A stretch of DNA of 64,000 bases, taken from assembly GCA_036346395.1 (NCBI GenBank), contig CM070604.1, positions 44,791,662 to 44,855,661 on the forward strand, given 5' to 3'. Of this stretch, positions 46,411-57,564 are shown piece after piece. Origin of the DNA: Hsuehochloa calcarea. Lineage: Eukaryota > Streptophyta > Magnoliopsida > Poales > Poaceae. Under the pieces are notes generated by a model, which had not been told where the DNA came from, searched no databases, and was given only the letters and a program-made list of their open reading frames with translations. Numbering within the stretch: position 1 is the stretch's first letter; every line of letters starts with the position of its first letter. The position numbers and the translations under genes were made by a program.

Positions 46411-46590
46411 CGTCGCTAAACGGGGTTGTTTTCATCATTGTGCCGCCGAATGAGGCTAGTTGTAATATTGTATCGCTAAACGAGGCTATTTTCGACATTG
46501 TGTCGCTGAAAGAGACTATTTATAATATTACGTTGTCGAACATGGCTATTTTCGATATTGCGCCACCGAATGGAGTTATTTTTTATATTG
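46411..46590. repeat. 30-bp minisatellite, six copies
   Basis: Six units of exactly 30 bp, each about CGTCGCTAAACGAGGCTATT then TTCGACATTG, run head to tail. Thirty bases is ten codons, so the plus-strand frame from 46440 stays open and reads a ten-residue repeat (such as VSLNEAIFDI). A protein role is not shown. Confidence 0.9.
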
Positions 46591-47896
46591 CGACGTCTAA
46601 AACGCATTCCCAATATATTTGGTTACATCAAAACTCATAATTTTTTAGCTAATATGTCCTTATCTTTTAAAAAATTATCGGTAGGGCGGACAATTATAGA
46701 TATACAAAAATTATAAATTTACTTTAATTGCAAAAAAAAAAATTGAGACTAACACTATTTCAAATGGCAACAGGTTCCTGATGCCATTTCATCAACGACA
46801 GACTTCTATCACTGGTTAAAATGGCGACAGAATACAATTTTTGCCAAAAAAAAATGACTATTTAATTTTGTAATTATTAATTTAAATAATATTATTAAAA
46901 AAATCCTACCGAGATAACAGAGACAAGCAGGCCCTGACGTCCAGAGAGTCCAACTCCGCCATTCCTAGATGGGTACAGATCTGCGTACACCATGTCCATA
47001 GACCGAGAAACCCAAGTCGAAGGACACAGGCCAATTTTTTTATTGTCACTCGTGAACATCAACATGATATAGATTTCTTTCTCTTTTATTTAAGAGGGCC
47101 ATGATAAAGATTTCAGAGTTCATCGAACAGAACCTGTGTATGAATGTAATTTTATCAAAGAGAAGCCTTTAAAAAAATCGGTAACATAAAGTTGAGATGA
47201 TTTTTGTAAAGAATTTACGAGCTGGTGATTTTTTTTTTTGGGTCATGCAGCCACACAGAGAACTGATTCTGATTTAGTTTCATTTCAGTCGAAATTTAAA
47301 GAGTTCATTTACATGTTAGGGATAGGTGAAGATTAAAGCATCTATTAACAAAAGTCTTACCATATCACTTGGTCATTAAAATAAGGTAGTTGACATGCTG
47401 AGACTACTTACAGCAATAGGATAAATTATTTCTACATGCAAAGTCATTGTAGACTAAAATGGTTTGAGTTATATTTCCTAAAAGAACTGAATATGAGGCT
47501 CATGTAGCATGCAATGGTTTAATTCTGAAGCCTTTTTTTCCACTCAAAAAGAACAAAAGAATGTAGAATATATTTTTTTTTAAGTGTTCTATGGACTCGG
47601 CCTACCCACCTCACCCTCCCTTCCCTGTAAACATCTCTGTTGAGTTGTGATAGCCGGTATCCTCATCTCACCCAGAACCCACCAATCACAGCACTCCATT
47701 GTATTCTCTCCAAGATGCACCCCTACAAAACCACCAGCAGAATTTTTCACAACCCAACACACACTCCAGTCTCCACACCACCCCCAAGTACATCACATGT
47801 ACACACTATCCTCTCACTAAACCCCATCCACTCCTTTATCACCATTTCCTTCCCTTTGCGCCCCCCTCCCCCATTGCCAGCTCTAGCTCTTCTGCC
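46591..47896. other. GUN4 upstream region; possible transposon end
   Basis: 46730-46860 has the fold-back phrases TTTCAAATGGCAACAGG and CCTGATGCCATTTCATC and a nearby AAAATGGCGACAG, perhaps the right end of the unit carrying the second PMD gene. From about 47580 the sequence is C-rich and runs into the GUN4 leader. No gene is seen. Confidence 0.4.
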
Positions 47897-48703
47897 ATGG
47901 CAAATGCTTCTGTCCAATCCTTTCTTCTTCACAACCACCATTCTTTCCTCAACAGCAGCATCCATGACAGCTCCCCTTCTACAATTGTCAAGCTCACCAC
48001 CAACGGCGGCACCAGCACCGGCATTTCCTTCAAGCTCTTCTCCAACAACTCCTCGGTGACCACAGCATCAACCCCCAACCCATCAGCTCCAACTCCAGTC
48101 ACACCTGCCGTGATAGCCTCACCCCCTCCCCCCTCCCTACACCTCCTAGGCCGCCAGCTTGCAGAGGGAGATTACCGCCAGGCCGATGAGACCACCCGTG
48201 CGCTCCTCATCGCCCTTGCGGGCGAGTCTGCACGCCGTCGAGGATATATTTTCTTCTCGGAGGTCCAGTTCATCTCCGCAGAGGACCTCCGCGCCATTGA
48301 CACGCTCTGGAGGGAGCATAGTAATGGCAAGTTTGGGTACAGCGTGCAGCGGCGGCTGTGGGAGAAGTCGCGACGCGACTTCACTCGCTTTTTCATCAAG
48401 GTCGGCTGGATGAAGAAGCTGGACACTGAAGTGGAGCAGTTCAATTACAGGGCCTTCCCTGATGAGTTCATATGGGAGCTGAATGATGACACACCAGAGG
48501 GTCACCTGCCTCTCACCAATGCCCTTAGAGGGACACAGCTCTTGGGAAACATACTCACACACCCTGCCTTTGAGGAGAGCCAAGAAGAGGAGGCAACAGA
48601 GGAGAATGACACATCTACTACCACTGTTCAGAGTAAAGATGATAACAAAGGGAGGGACAGGCCAAAGTTGATGACAGATTTCAAGCCTGACTACTCCTTT
48701 TGA
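47897..48703 (+). CDS. GUN4: GUN4, tetrapyrrole-binding regulator of Mg-chelatase, chloroplastic
   Basis: An intact single exon of 268 residues. GUN4 binds protoporphyrin IX and Mg-protoporphyrin and stimulates Mg-chelatase, the first step committed to chlorophyll; it also affects plastid-to-nucleus signalling. Residues 1 to about 70 are Ser/Thr/Pro/Ala-rich, as in a transit peptide. The GUN4 core (about 81-222) has LLGRQLAEGDYRQADETTRA, GYIFFSEVQFISAEDLRAID, KFGYSVQRRLWEKS, FIKVGWMKKLD, FPDEFIWELND and RGTQLLGNILTHPAF. The acidic tail ends KPDYSF; its Ser is at the position phosphorylated in Arabidopsis GUN4. The in-frame ATG at 47699 was rejected because the extra 66 residues resemble leader sequence, whereas ATG 47897 directly opens a plastid-type signal. 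Confidence 0.96.
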   Translation: MANASVQSFLLHNHHSFLNSSIHDSSPSTIVKLTTNGGTSTGISFKLFSNNSSVTTASTPNPSAPTPVTPAVIASPPPPSLHLLGRQLAEGDYRQADETTRALLIALAGESARRRGYIFFSEVQFISAEDLRAIDTLWREHSNGKFGYSVQRRLWEKSRRDFTRFFIKVGWMKKLDTEVEQFNYRAFPDEFIWELNDDTPEGHLPLTNALRGTQLLGNILTHPAFEESQEEEATEENDTSTTTVQSKDDNKGRDRPKLMTDFKPDYSF

Positions 48704-49644
48704 AAAGGGCAAAAGGCATGGAAGTTTGTGATGCAGAGATGCTATCATGGTGCAACTGATTTAAAAAATCATGTATCTCTAGTTCTGTCTGTTTTTTTTA
48801 GTCCTAAACATGCATGGAAAATTGCACAATATATTATGAATATAATTGTTTGAGAAGTTGTTTGCTCTGCACATGAATGATGCACGCAGACAAGCAAGTG
48901 AAAACAGCCTGCGAAGGACAGAGTAAAAATATAGAATTATGAGGAAAGCATGGATGCAATGCATCTTGCACTCAATGTACGTACATAGAGCAATGGCACT
49001 ACTGATGCAGGCATTTTCATTGGAGATGTAACATCCTAGCAAATGCCATGGGAAGATTCACAGGTACTTGTTCCTTTACGCGTCCACCACATTGTTTGAA
49101 AACTCAGTGCAGAATGGTGGTTTCTTTTTAGACAACCAACAAGTAGACAGGTTGTTCATCACGGAGAATCATCGATTTTGCAGCAGATCATCTCCACTTG
49201 TTTCCTGGCAAGTGCTTGCGACTGATGTGAGTGAGACCAATTTTGGTGATATCTTGGCAATTAAATGAGTCTAAAACCTGACGGAATTTTTCAGGGAAAA
49301 TTACCTCTTATGACTGCCAATTTTCTTGTCCATTTCATGCGCAAGGACAGAGCCTCTGGGTATGTTATGCGAGACATCACATGTGAGCCGATCATCCATC
49401 TGCATGTACAAGCATGCTCCTGGATTCTGAAACAGCAGCCAAAAGAAAATTAGTTCCAGGTTCCACACTAACTGTGAATGCGCAATGGTTATACCAGCAA
49501 TGTAAGTGTATCACAACATAGCTGATATGTTAAGTCAATACTGATATGCCCACATGTAACATTAAATGATTAGCTTTTGGAGTTCCTTGTGTTACTAAAA
49601 TGAGCATTTCACTAGGGTGAAGGCAAAAACATAATGAGTAAGGA
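48704..49644. other. GUN4 3'UTR and intergenic
   Basis: The T-rich start probably holds the GUN4 3'UTR. No further gene is recognised. Two short plus-strand open frames (49068-49268, 49265-49453) have no known domain. Confidence 0.45.
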
Positions 49645-49652
49645 CTTCAAAT

Positions 49653-49812
49653 CATAGTTACCAGAAATGTAGTTCGTCCGAGTCATGGTACGGGATTCGA
49701 GTTCGTAGTTCGCCACATTTTCTTCCAATTTCCACTGCGAACACGAACCCCGTACCCTAAACCGGTTCGACGAATCCGATTCATGGGTTTTATAGCGAAT
49801 CCGGTAACTATG
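49653..49812. mobile_element. hAT MITE, 160 bp, with 8-bp target duplication
   Basis: Inverted ends CATAGTTACCAGA and CATAGTTACCGGA (reverse complement of the right end) are flanked by CTTCAAAT on both sides (49645-49652 and 49813-49820). The interior also folds back around GTTCGTAGTTCG. There is no coding capacity. Confidence 0.85.
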
Positions 49813-49820
49813 CTTCAAAT

Positions 49821-50261
49821 GCCATAAAGTTTGGAAATGCAGAATTCCAAAGATTAAGAATCTAAATTTAGTTAGTTGCACAAAGACTATTTGACAGAAT
49901 ATCTAAGAAGGCAATGAAATATCAAATACTGCATGAAAAAGAGTGAAGATAATGGAGATTTGATCAGTATACTGGATCAAAAACAATGACAAGAAACAAT
50001 TGATGCTTTTTAATGAATGACAGCTGAATCTCTTCTTGATGCTCCACAGCTGAATGGCTTCTTGATGCTCCACTATCACAGAGATATATTCGTTCCTGTT
50101 CAAATTTGCATGTAATTGCAAAAGCCTGGAAGGACAGCAGGCTGGGATTTTCATTTTCGGAGGTATCTGAATGAATGATTAACAAAGGAATTCACACAAT
50201 CAATAAATTTATGACAAATATCGCTTTGGCCTTTGAGCAGTTGCAGCAATGTGGGGGATGG
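49821..50261. other. No gene seen
   Basis: Intergenic sequence. A short direct repeat (GCTGAATGGCTTCTTGATGC and a close variant, 50030-50070) is present. Confidence 0.45.
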
Positions 50262-53200
50262 CTAACTAAAACGTAGTGACATTATGTGCAGCTGTGTCAG
50301 AACACGTGAAGGACGAGGACGTCTGGAGTAGTGAATACAAGAGAACCGAGACGGTGGTGATGTAGGAACAAGAGGCGGTGCTGCAGGAGGCAGCACCGGA
50401 GGTGGAGGTACAAAAGGAACCACTGGAGACAGACCAGGAGAAGACTGATAGTAGAGAAATGAGTGAAGATTCAGAAAGAGACAACCATGAAATCGACTCA
50501 ACGGTAGAAACAGGAGAAGAAGCCGAATCTCGATAGAAGAAAGGTCAAGATTCGTCAAAGACAACGTCTCGTGAGATCCTGATCCGTCGAGTAGAAGGAT
50601 CATAGCAACGATAACCCTTATGCTCAGAACTATAATTAAGAAACACACACTCAACTCACTGAACTGACAGTTTGGTGCGCTTACGAAGCTGAAGCAGAAC
50701 AAAACAGGTGCAGCTAAAAACACGAAGGTGAGTGTACTAGGGGGCTCGAAAGTAGAGACGCTCTATTGGACTGACACCCTTAAGAGCAGTGGAAGGCTGC
50801 ATATTGATGAGATATGCAACCGTAGAAACAGCCCCAGCCCAGAACTGTGGTAGAACGTGAGGCAAAGAGAAGAGTACGGGCAGTCTCAATCAGATAATGA
50901 TGTTTGCGCACAGCAATCTCATTCTGAGTATGGGCACCAGGACAAGACTGGTAAAGAGTGCCCTGCTCAGAAAGAAACTGTCTAAAAACGCCAGAACAGT
51001 ACTCACCAGCAGAATAACAGCGAAAAGTACGGATGGGAGAATCAAACTGAGTACGAACCATTGTTGTAAATCTACGATAGATCGCAAGAAACTGACCACG
51101 ATTAGACATAGGAAAAATCATGTAAAATGGGAATAATCATCAATGAAGATCACATAAAATTTATGCCCGCATTTAGAGATAATAGGCGCAGGTCCCCATA
51201 CATCTGAATGAACTAAGTCAAAAGAACGAGAAGACAAGGAGATAAGGAAGTTGTAGCTGCTTGCCCAGCTTACAACCCTGACAAAACATGGTTGTGTCAA
51301 CAGTAACACGTCCAAGAACACTCTGACAAACTAATAAAGAAAGATAGGACCCACAAAAAGTGACCTAAACGGTGATGCCACTGCGCAAAAACGCCAGAGG
51401 TGGTGCCAGCAGTGGTGGTGGAAGTAGATGTAGAAGTGACAGGAGCAACTGAAGTGGACGGAAGGTGGAGGCGATCAAGGATGTAGAGACTCTGACGATC
51501 CCTACAGTGTCGGCCAGTCCCAAGTACCGCCCCTGTCTATTGATCCTAGATGAAACAAGTGTGAGAGTCAAAACCAACCCTACAGCCAAGATCGGTGAGC
51601 TGACCCGCCGAGAGAAGCTGCATGGTAAGCTGTGGAACATAGGAAACAGCTGGAACAGAAAAGTCAATTGACAAAAGAGTGCCCTGACAGCTGATAGATA
51701 GAGGAGTATCGTCAGCTGTCTTAACAGAGATAGGAAGAACAAGAGGTCATACTGAAGTGACAGATGTGGAGTCTGGTGTCATGTGGAAAGAGACACCATA
51801 ATCCAAAACCCAAGAAGTACCTGGAAGAGACGTCTGAGCTAGACCGCGTAACTCGCCGAGCCGTGAGAGAGCTGCCAAGTAGAGCCTACGTAACTCTCGA
51901 GCGAGTCACCTCGCTGAGAAGGTCCTGACGTGCTGGTGTGTCCTCTCATCGAGGAAGGGTCTCCCTACCCCCCTTGGATCGTCCAGCCCCACGCGTCTTG
52001 TTCTGCTTTTTTCGCACCACACAACGCTGATAACCGTACCCGAAGTTCCTGCAATAATTGCACTGAACCCAAGTTGGTGCAAAAACAGGAGCAGAAATAG
52101 ACACCTGAGGAGGGACTGTAGTCGAAGCAGAAACCGTCGGTGTAGTCGAAGGAGTAGCAAGCACAACCGGAATAAACTATGCTGCTAACCCGCGACGAAG
52201 CTCCTCAGCACGAAGCGTCGAAAGAGCCTCGGTGATTGTCGGTCGTGGTGAGCGGCCCAGCAGTTGAGCCCTAACAGGCTCAAACTCCGGGCGAAGACGG
52301 CAGACGAAGTCATAAAGGCGAAGGCGATCATGATCCGCCTTCTTTATGACACTCCTGGCAGAGCGGAGAAGCTAGCTTGTCCAGCTTGCGCCAAAGACTG
52401 ACCAGGGCTCAGAAGAAGTCGTCGACGGAGGAGTCCTGGCGAAGCATCTCCAACTCACGCTGAAGCGAAAAGAACTAAGCATCACTACTCTGCTGGTATC
52501 GCTCACGCAAGTACTCCCAGATCTAACGAGTGGCACGCAAACCAACAATATCTAGCTGGATGGAGTCGTCGACGCTGACCACCAGGATGGCTCGAACATG
52601 GGCCTCATTAACACACCAGCGCTCAAAAGCGCTTATGGCATACTGAGACCTGATCAGCAGCGGCAATAGTGGCCTATGCCTCCTTGGTGGCCTCATCTTC
52701 TGCAGGAAGTGCAGAAGCAGACTGTCTGGGAGAAGGCTGAACCGGTGACGACGAACAAGGTCGGGCACCAGTGACATATCCCTCGAGGCGAAAACCATCA
52801 AGGGTGATATCCATGAGTGAAGACCACAACTTGTAGTTCGTCCCATTAAGCTTGGTTCCCGAGAATGGCATCGCAGCTGATGGAACGGAAGCCATTGGTT
52901 GGCGGCGCTGGTCTTCGCGGCGACCAAGGCAACGAAGTCTAACAGGCGGTGCTGGACGGCGCGACGGTTAGATCAACGTACTGTTTTTTTACCGAGCTGG
53001 GCCGACTCAAAAGCTACATAGGCCCAAGGCCCCAAGCCGAAAAATACACAGCCGAGCGCACGGGGAACCTAGGGTTCCCCTACCGAGCGGCGGGCAGCGG
53101 CGGCCGGTGCGGCGGTGGCGGTCCCAACAGCAACGCGATACGGCTGGAGCAGAGGAGCTTCGGCGATGGCGTCGCGTCGAGCAATGATGCATCTTAGCAG

Positions 53201-53488
53201 CGGACGGCAAGCTCCGGCGGTGGCGGCTGAGTCGGCTTGATGGCCCAAGCGATGAGATCTGGGGCAACAAGCGTCGGCGACCTCGGGCTAAACCAATGGA
53301 CGACGGCGGCGATGACCCGAGCGGGCGGCGGTGGCGATGACTCGAGCAACGACGGCAGAGACGGTGGCGGCCCGAGCGACGACAGTAGCGGCGCGACTTA
53401 GGCACCGGCGGCGGCGGCAGCGCAAGGGACAACAGCACGATGTGGCAGCGGAAAAAAAAGCTAGGTTAGTATCATAGCTCTGATACCA
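50262..53488 (-). pseudogene. Copia gag-protease-integrase, truncated, minus strand
   Basis: From the primer site at 53488 leftwards on the minus strand: a Gag start (52895, MASVPSAAMPFSGTKLNGTN, NYKLWSSLMDI); a zinc knuckle CNYCRNFGYGYQRC (about 52040) in which the usual His is Tyr; a protease site reading VLDYGVSFHMT (about 51780-51825) where the family has D-S-G-A-S; a pre-integrase piece with FCQGCKLGKQ (about 51260); and an integrase core with FDLVHSDVWGP, FYVIFIDDYSH, then NEIAVRKHHYLIETARTLLF. It stops near 50262, before any reverse transcriptase. Stops and frame changes are many. Gag and Pol of such elements act in cytoplasmic particles. This copy is dead. Confidence 0.8.
53477..53488 (-). 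other. Copia primer binding site, minus strand
   Basis: Read on the minus strand, TGGTATCAGAGC is an exact tRNA-Met type primer site. It sits directly after the LTR that ends ATTCATAACA. Confidence 0.9.
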
Positions 53489-53640
53489 TGTTATGAATAT
53501 TGCACATGTATTCAAGAGGTCCCAATGGGCAATATATATAGGGAGTACAAGGGGGTATCATATATAGATAAGGATTCTTATTCTAACGGGTATAAGGTCA
53601 TAGGATATAGCAAGGATTTGGAACTTTCATAGTCCTCTTA
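53489..53640 (-). repeat. 5' LTR (at least its 3' part) of the truncated Copia
   Basis: It adjoins the primer site and holds a TATA-like CTATATATATT on the minus strand near 53540. Its far limit is not resolved, and no second LTR copy was seen. Confidence 0.5.
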
Positions 53641-54780
53641 AAACGAGATGCTTTCTGGTTTCTGCTGATAAACATATTCTTGAATAAGGCAAATACGAGA
53701 ACAAGGTATAGAAATAGGGTTTTGAGTTCAGTAAGGAGTTCAAATACATGATTTTGGTGGCTTTAAGACATGATGTTGCCTCTATGAATATTTCAAATAT
53801 ACTCCTCCCGAGTTAGAAATATATCACAGTCCCACCAAATTCTCTCCTTTGTCTCTACCCACCCTCCTGTGGGTAAAGTTCCAGATCTATTATTCCTGTT
53901 TGTTGTGCTGCCTTATTTTGTCAATGTGAAAGTGGCAAAATGTTATTATCAGTAAGCACAAAAAACTTTGAGCATATAGAGCGTGTTCTAATCAGCCATA
54001 TCAGCTTTACAACTCTTCGGAAGGGTTGTCCAAAGAGCAGGGTAAACTTTTAACAGGTTGATAAGAACATGAAGATGACCAGGAAGAGTTTGCTAATGCT
54101 ACCTGATCGAGAGGATTTTTAATAGGAAATTCTTGTGGCTGATGAAAACATTTAATTCTAGGCGTTTTCCTGTTCCTGTAGTTGTTGTGTATTTTATGTT
54201 TACCACTTTGTAAGTGTCAAGGTGTAACTTGAGCAGTTATTTTTTTGTAAAACTCCACGAAAGTTATCCCTTCGTTCAGGAAAAATAAGTTATAGAGATC
54301 ATGTCAGTATTCGTTTGCTCTGTTAAATCAGCTTAGGTATTAGGCAGGCTTCATTATGGAAAAAACAACACATGCGAAGTCTGGCTACTGACATGTAGGA
54401 GAGCTCAAGATTCAATAACAATGCCAGCAGTCAGAAGATCAAGATGGTAGCTGCTCAAACTCAGGACTTTGTGTTGTCCTTGATGCTTTCTTTGTTTCTT
54501 TCATCCCTGATCTCATAATGTAGCATGTAAGATAGATACTAGTGACTGCTGTCGTTTCTCTGTCAGTTTCAGCAGATACAACGTTGTGCAGAGAAACAAA
54601 TTAACAGATTGAAAACCCCTTGTCGGTTAAATAATTGGTTATTTTGAGAAGAAAAAAATGACATATGCTCCGCACAACGAAAGACACTTTGGAGTTGGGG
54701 CATATAGCCAGAAGAACACACAAAAAGGCCCGATGGCATATAAACTGGGAGGTGAAAAATTCTCTTTTTCTAGATAGATC
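53641..54780. other. No gene seen
   Basis: Ordinary intergenic sequence without protein-like frames or recognised transposon ends. Confidence 0.5.
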
Positions 54781-54788
54781 CTCTTAAC

Positions 54789-55256
54789 CAAGGATCAAAA
54801 ACCCGGTACCGGAGGAAATCCCGGTCGGCAGCCGGTAACAGTAACCAGCCGGTTACAGGAAAAATGGGGAAAACCAGGATGAATTTTGAATTTAAGATTT
54901 GAAAAACCAGTTACCGGACTACCTACTGCCCAAAAACCGGAATAATGCAAATACTAATTAAAAAGTGTTTAATGAAGTGCATATTTAGCTCATAAAATAC
55001 GTAATCTAGCATATTTCGCTCATACAATATGTAATCTAGCGCATTTAGCTCATATGAAGTGCAAACCGGCCGGAACAATAAATCAAACATATTTAGCTCA
55101 TACAATACGTAATCTAGCACAAAAAAAGGCCTAAACCAACCTAGGAAATGCATTACGCAGTCAAATATTCAAATTCAAATTTGAAATTTTCCAGCCGGTA
55201 TTGTTCGTCCCGGTCCCCACCGGGATTTCCGGGTAACCGTCGGGATTTTGATCCTG
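54789..55256. mobile_element. hAT MITE, 468 bp, with 8-bp target duplication
   Basis: The ends CAAGGATCAAAAACCCGG and, reversed, CAGGATCAAAATCCCGAC are extended by matching GGAAATCCCGGT. CTCTTAAC flanks both sides (54781-54788 and 55257-55264). The centre (54975-55115) repeats a phrase of about 40 bp, CATATTTAGCTCATACAATA and CGTAATCTAGC, about four times. There is no coding capacity. Confidence 0.88.
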
Positions 55257-56415
55257 CTCTTAACAGTCTGCCCGTGGTTAATCAGCATAAATATGCATAG
55301 GTGAGGCAATCATTACTAAAGAAATTAGCAAATTCAAATTTATGTATTAGTCATACCAAATTGCTTGGAGCTTCATCTACAACTTGGGCAGGCTGATCTG
55401 GTCCAAGACTGCGAAAGCAACCACTTTTGCATCTCATATATTTCTGCAAACTGGTTTCAACAATATAAGGTAAGCAAATCTAATGCTGCATAAATTTATG
55501 AATTGATAAATAATCATGCAAAAACATCAACACCATTCCAGTTCATATCAGCTTACTCTCCACCCAAAAAGTGTTCTTTTGCTGATGGGACATTGAACAA
55601 TTTGTTTAAAATAAAAGTGAGAAGGTGATGTTACATATTACTATTTGGCAAAGACGACATGGAGAATGATAAACAAGACCAATAACTCTAATTCATGAAT
55701 AAAGTTACTGACAAAATGACCAAAATAAAACTGGTTGGGACAAAGTCTCAGATGTGGTAATTTGCTCAAAAATCTACATAAGTACATATTGACAATACTG
55801 CTGACAGTGTTTATAAGGATTTAATTAAATTCATGTCCATCTTATATTGAAATGTGATGCACCACTTCAGTTTTCAGGCAGGCTATTAAACAGGATATGA
55901 AATCCATCTCATATAGACAACTACAGGTCTACAGCATAAAGATTTTAGATTCTGCACAAAACAGACTGTAAATACACATCAAGATATATGATGCTTTCTT
56001 AGCTACCATCACTCCATTATGTGGATTGCAGCCACAAGAGCCCTCGCCTCTTCTCCAGTTACGTGTTTCCCTTTGTTAAATTTCCTAACTACTCCTGGAA
56101 TTGTTTCATTTAATCAAATAGCTGATAATATCAAAACTTCTTTGGCTGTGCATGCCTAAACTTCACCAAGAGACTGATGGTACCACATTCAAATAGGATA
56201 GAACAAACAGCTTATAGGCAACGACAAAGACTAAGAATTCGGAAAATCAAATTGTACAAAATGCAGACAAGATATCAGAATCTGGAATAGAGATTTGGTA
56301 CATGAGGGCCTTGAATTCAGGCTACCAGTGCAAAATGTGTTGGTTCTGGTGGTACGGGTTTGATAGCAGTTGAAACTTGAAAAAAACATGCAACAAGCAA
56401 ATGATATTTGCAAGT
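55257..56415. other. No gene seen
   Basis: AT-rich intergenic sequence. No ORF is convincing. Confidence 0.5.
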
Positions 56416-56571
56416 TGTTAGTATTAGATTCTGGAGAGGATTTTTGCTAATCACAATTGTGCCTATTATACATAATTGAGAAGATATATATAGACAATAG
56501 TTGAGTCTCATGGGCTACATGGGTCATATGGGCCAAGAGAGAGACTACTAATATATACAACACTCTTAACA
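56416..56571 (-). repeat. 3' LTR of the minus-strand Copia
   Basis: Read plus, it starts TGTTAGTATTAGATTCTGG and ends CACTCTTAACA. It shares GGGCCAAGAGAGAGACT and TAATATATACAA with the right LTR. Confidence 0.85.
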
Positions 56572-56617
56572 CCCCTTTCAAACTCAATTTGATGCATTGA
56601 GTTTAAATTGATGAAGC

Positions 56618-56784
56618 CAGGGGCGGAGCTGGGCCTCGGGCCTCTCGGGCAATGGCCCGAGGCCCAGCGAAAATAACAGTGCAAACTCAAAATAAAAAAC
56701 GTAAAATACCAGTTAAAAATCACATTGAGCCCAAAAATACACTGGGCCGGCCCGAGGCTTGGGCCGGCGCTGCCTCCGCCCCTG
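56618..56784. mobile_element. hAT MITE, 167 bp, with 8-bp target duplication
   Basis: The ends CAGGGGCGGAGCTGGGCC and, reversed, CAGGGGCGGAGGCAGCGCC match the common grass hAT terminus. GATGAAGC lies on both sides (56610-56617 and 56785-56792). A GGCCCGAGGCC palindrome lies inside. It has inserted into the Copia element. Confidence 0.92.
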
Positions 56785-56995
56785 GATGAAGCCGATGTTG
56801 TTCTCGAGTCTAAGCCTTAGTGAAGAAACCTGCAACTTGAACCTCTAAAAGTACATATTGAAAGTCGATGGTCGACTGCTGACAATGAGACTATGTAAAT
56901 GGACACTACACCGGCCCATGACAACTACTCCCCTCCTTTCGCGACAGCTCGTCCTCAAGCTGTGGTGACGGCCATGGCTGAAGCCTTAGGAGACC

Positions 56996-57520
56996 TCATG
57001 TTGACGAGGGGTTGCGATGGCTACATAAGTCCTTGGAGATCGTTGCCTCCACGCGCGGTTGCGGCAAACTCACCGGTTGCTGCGGCAGGCATGGTAGCAA
57101 CCATGGCAGCATCACGGTGGCCATGACGTACTTCGGTAGGTCCGCGACAGGCTCCGGCAACTTCGCGGCAAGACATGGCAGCACCGCTAAAGGTTTTGGC
57201 TCGGCCGCGGTAGGCTTCGGCGACACCAAGGCAGGCCTCGGTAGGGTTGTGGCTGCCACAGCAGGATGCGACAATGCCACGACAAGTTCCGACAGCGTCG
57301 GTGTGACTGCTGGAAACAACGCTGCCACCGCCTCTTGTTGCACCTTCTTCTCCTTCTGATCCGCAATAATCTTCTCTAAAGTAGCATGCATGTCGAGGAA
57401 GATGGCCGCCATCTTCTTGTCGTTGTCGTTGGTACTCATGGCCATCTTGCTGGCATTAGCCTTTATCATAGCCAACGACTCGGCGGCAGGTCTGATGGTC
57501 TGATCTGTCGCCATAACCAT
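56996..57520 (-). CDS. 174-codon ORF in the compact LTR element
   Basis: It starts 28 bases or so after the primer site, with MVMATDQTIRPAAESLAMIK. It has a helical N-terminal half (DKKMAAIFLDMHATLEKIIA, with ADQKEKKVQQEAVAA after it) and an Ala/Pro/Leu-rich second half. The place and make-up suggest a Gag N-terminal remnant, as in the leader of Gypsy or Copia elements with a polyproline-like spacer, but I cannot assign a family. The plus-strand frame over 57012-57359 is its shadow. Confidence 0.35.
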   Translation of the reverse strand: MVMATDQTIRPAAESLAMIKANASKMAMSTNDNDKKMAAIFLDMHATLEKIIADQKEKKVQQEAVAALFPAVTPTLSELVVALSHPAVAATTLPRPALVSPKPTAAEPKPLAVLPCLAAKLPEPVADLPKYVMATVMLPWLLPCLPQQPVSLPQPRVEATISKDLCSHRNPSST

Positions 57521-57564
57521 GGTAGCAGAAGTTGTGGAAAGGGATTAGTTGCTCTGATACCAAA

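Noticed and set aside
47699..47896. N-terminal extension of GUN4 by 66 codons
   Set aside because: The reading is His/Pro/Thr-rich leader-like sequence and would bury the plastid signal; the ATG at 47897 fits better.
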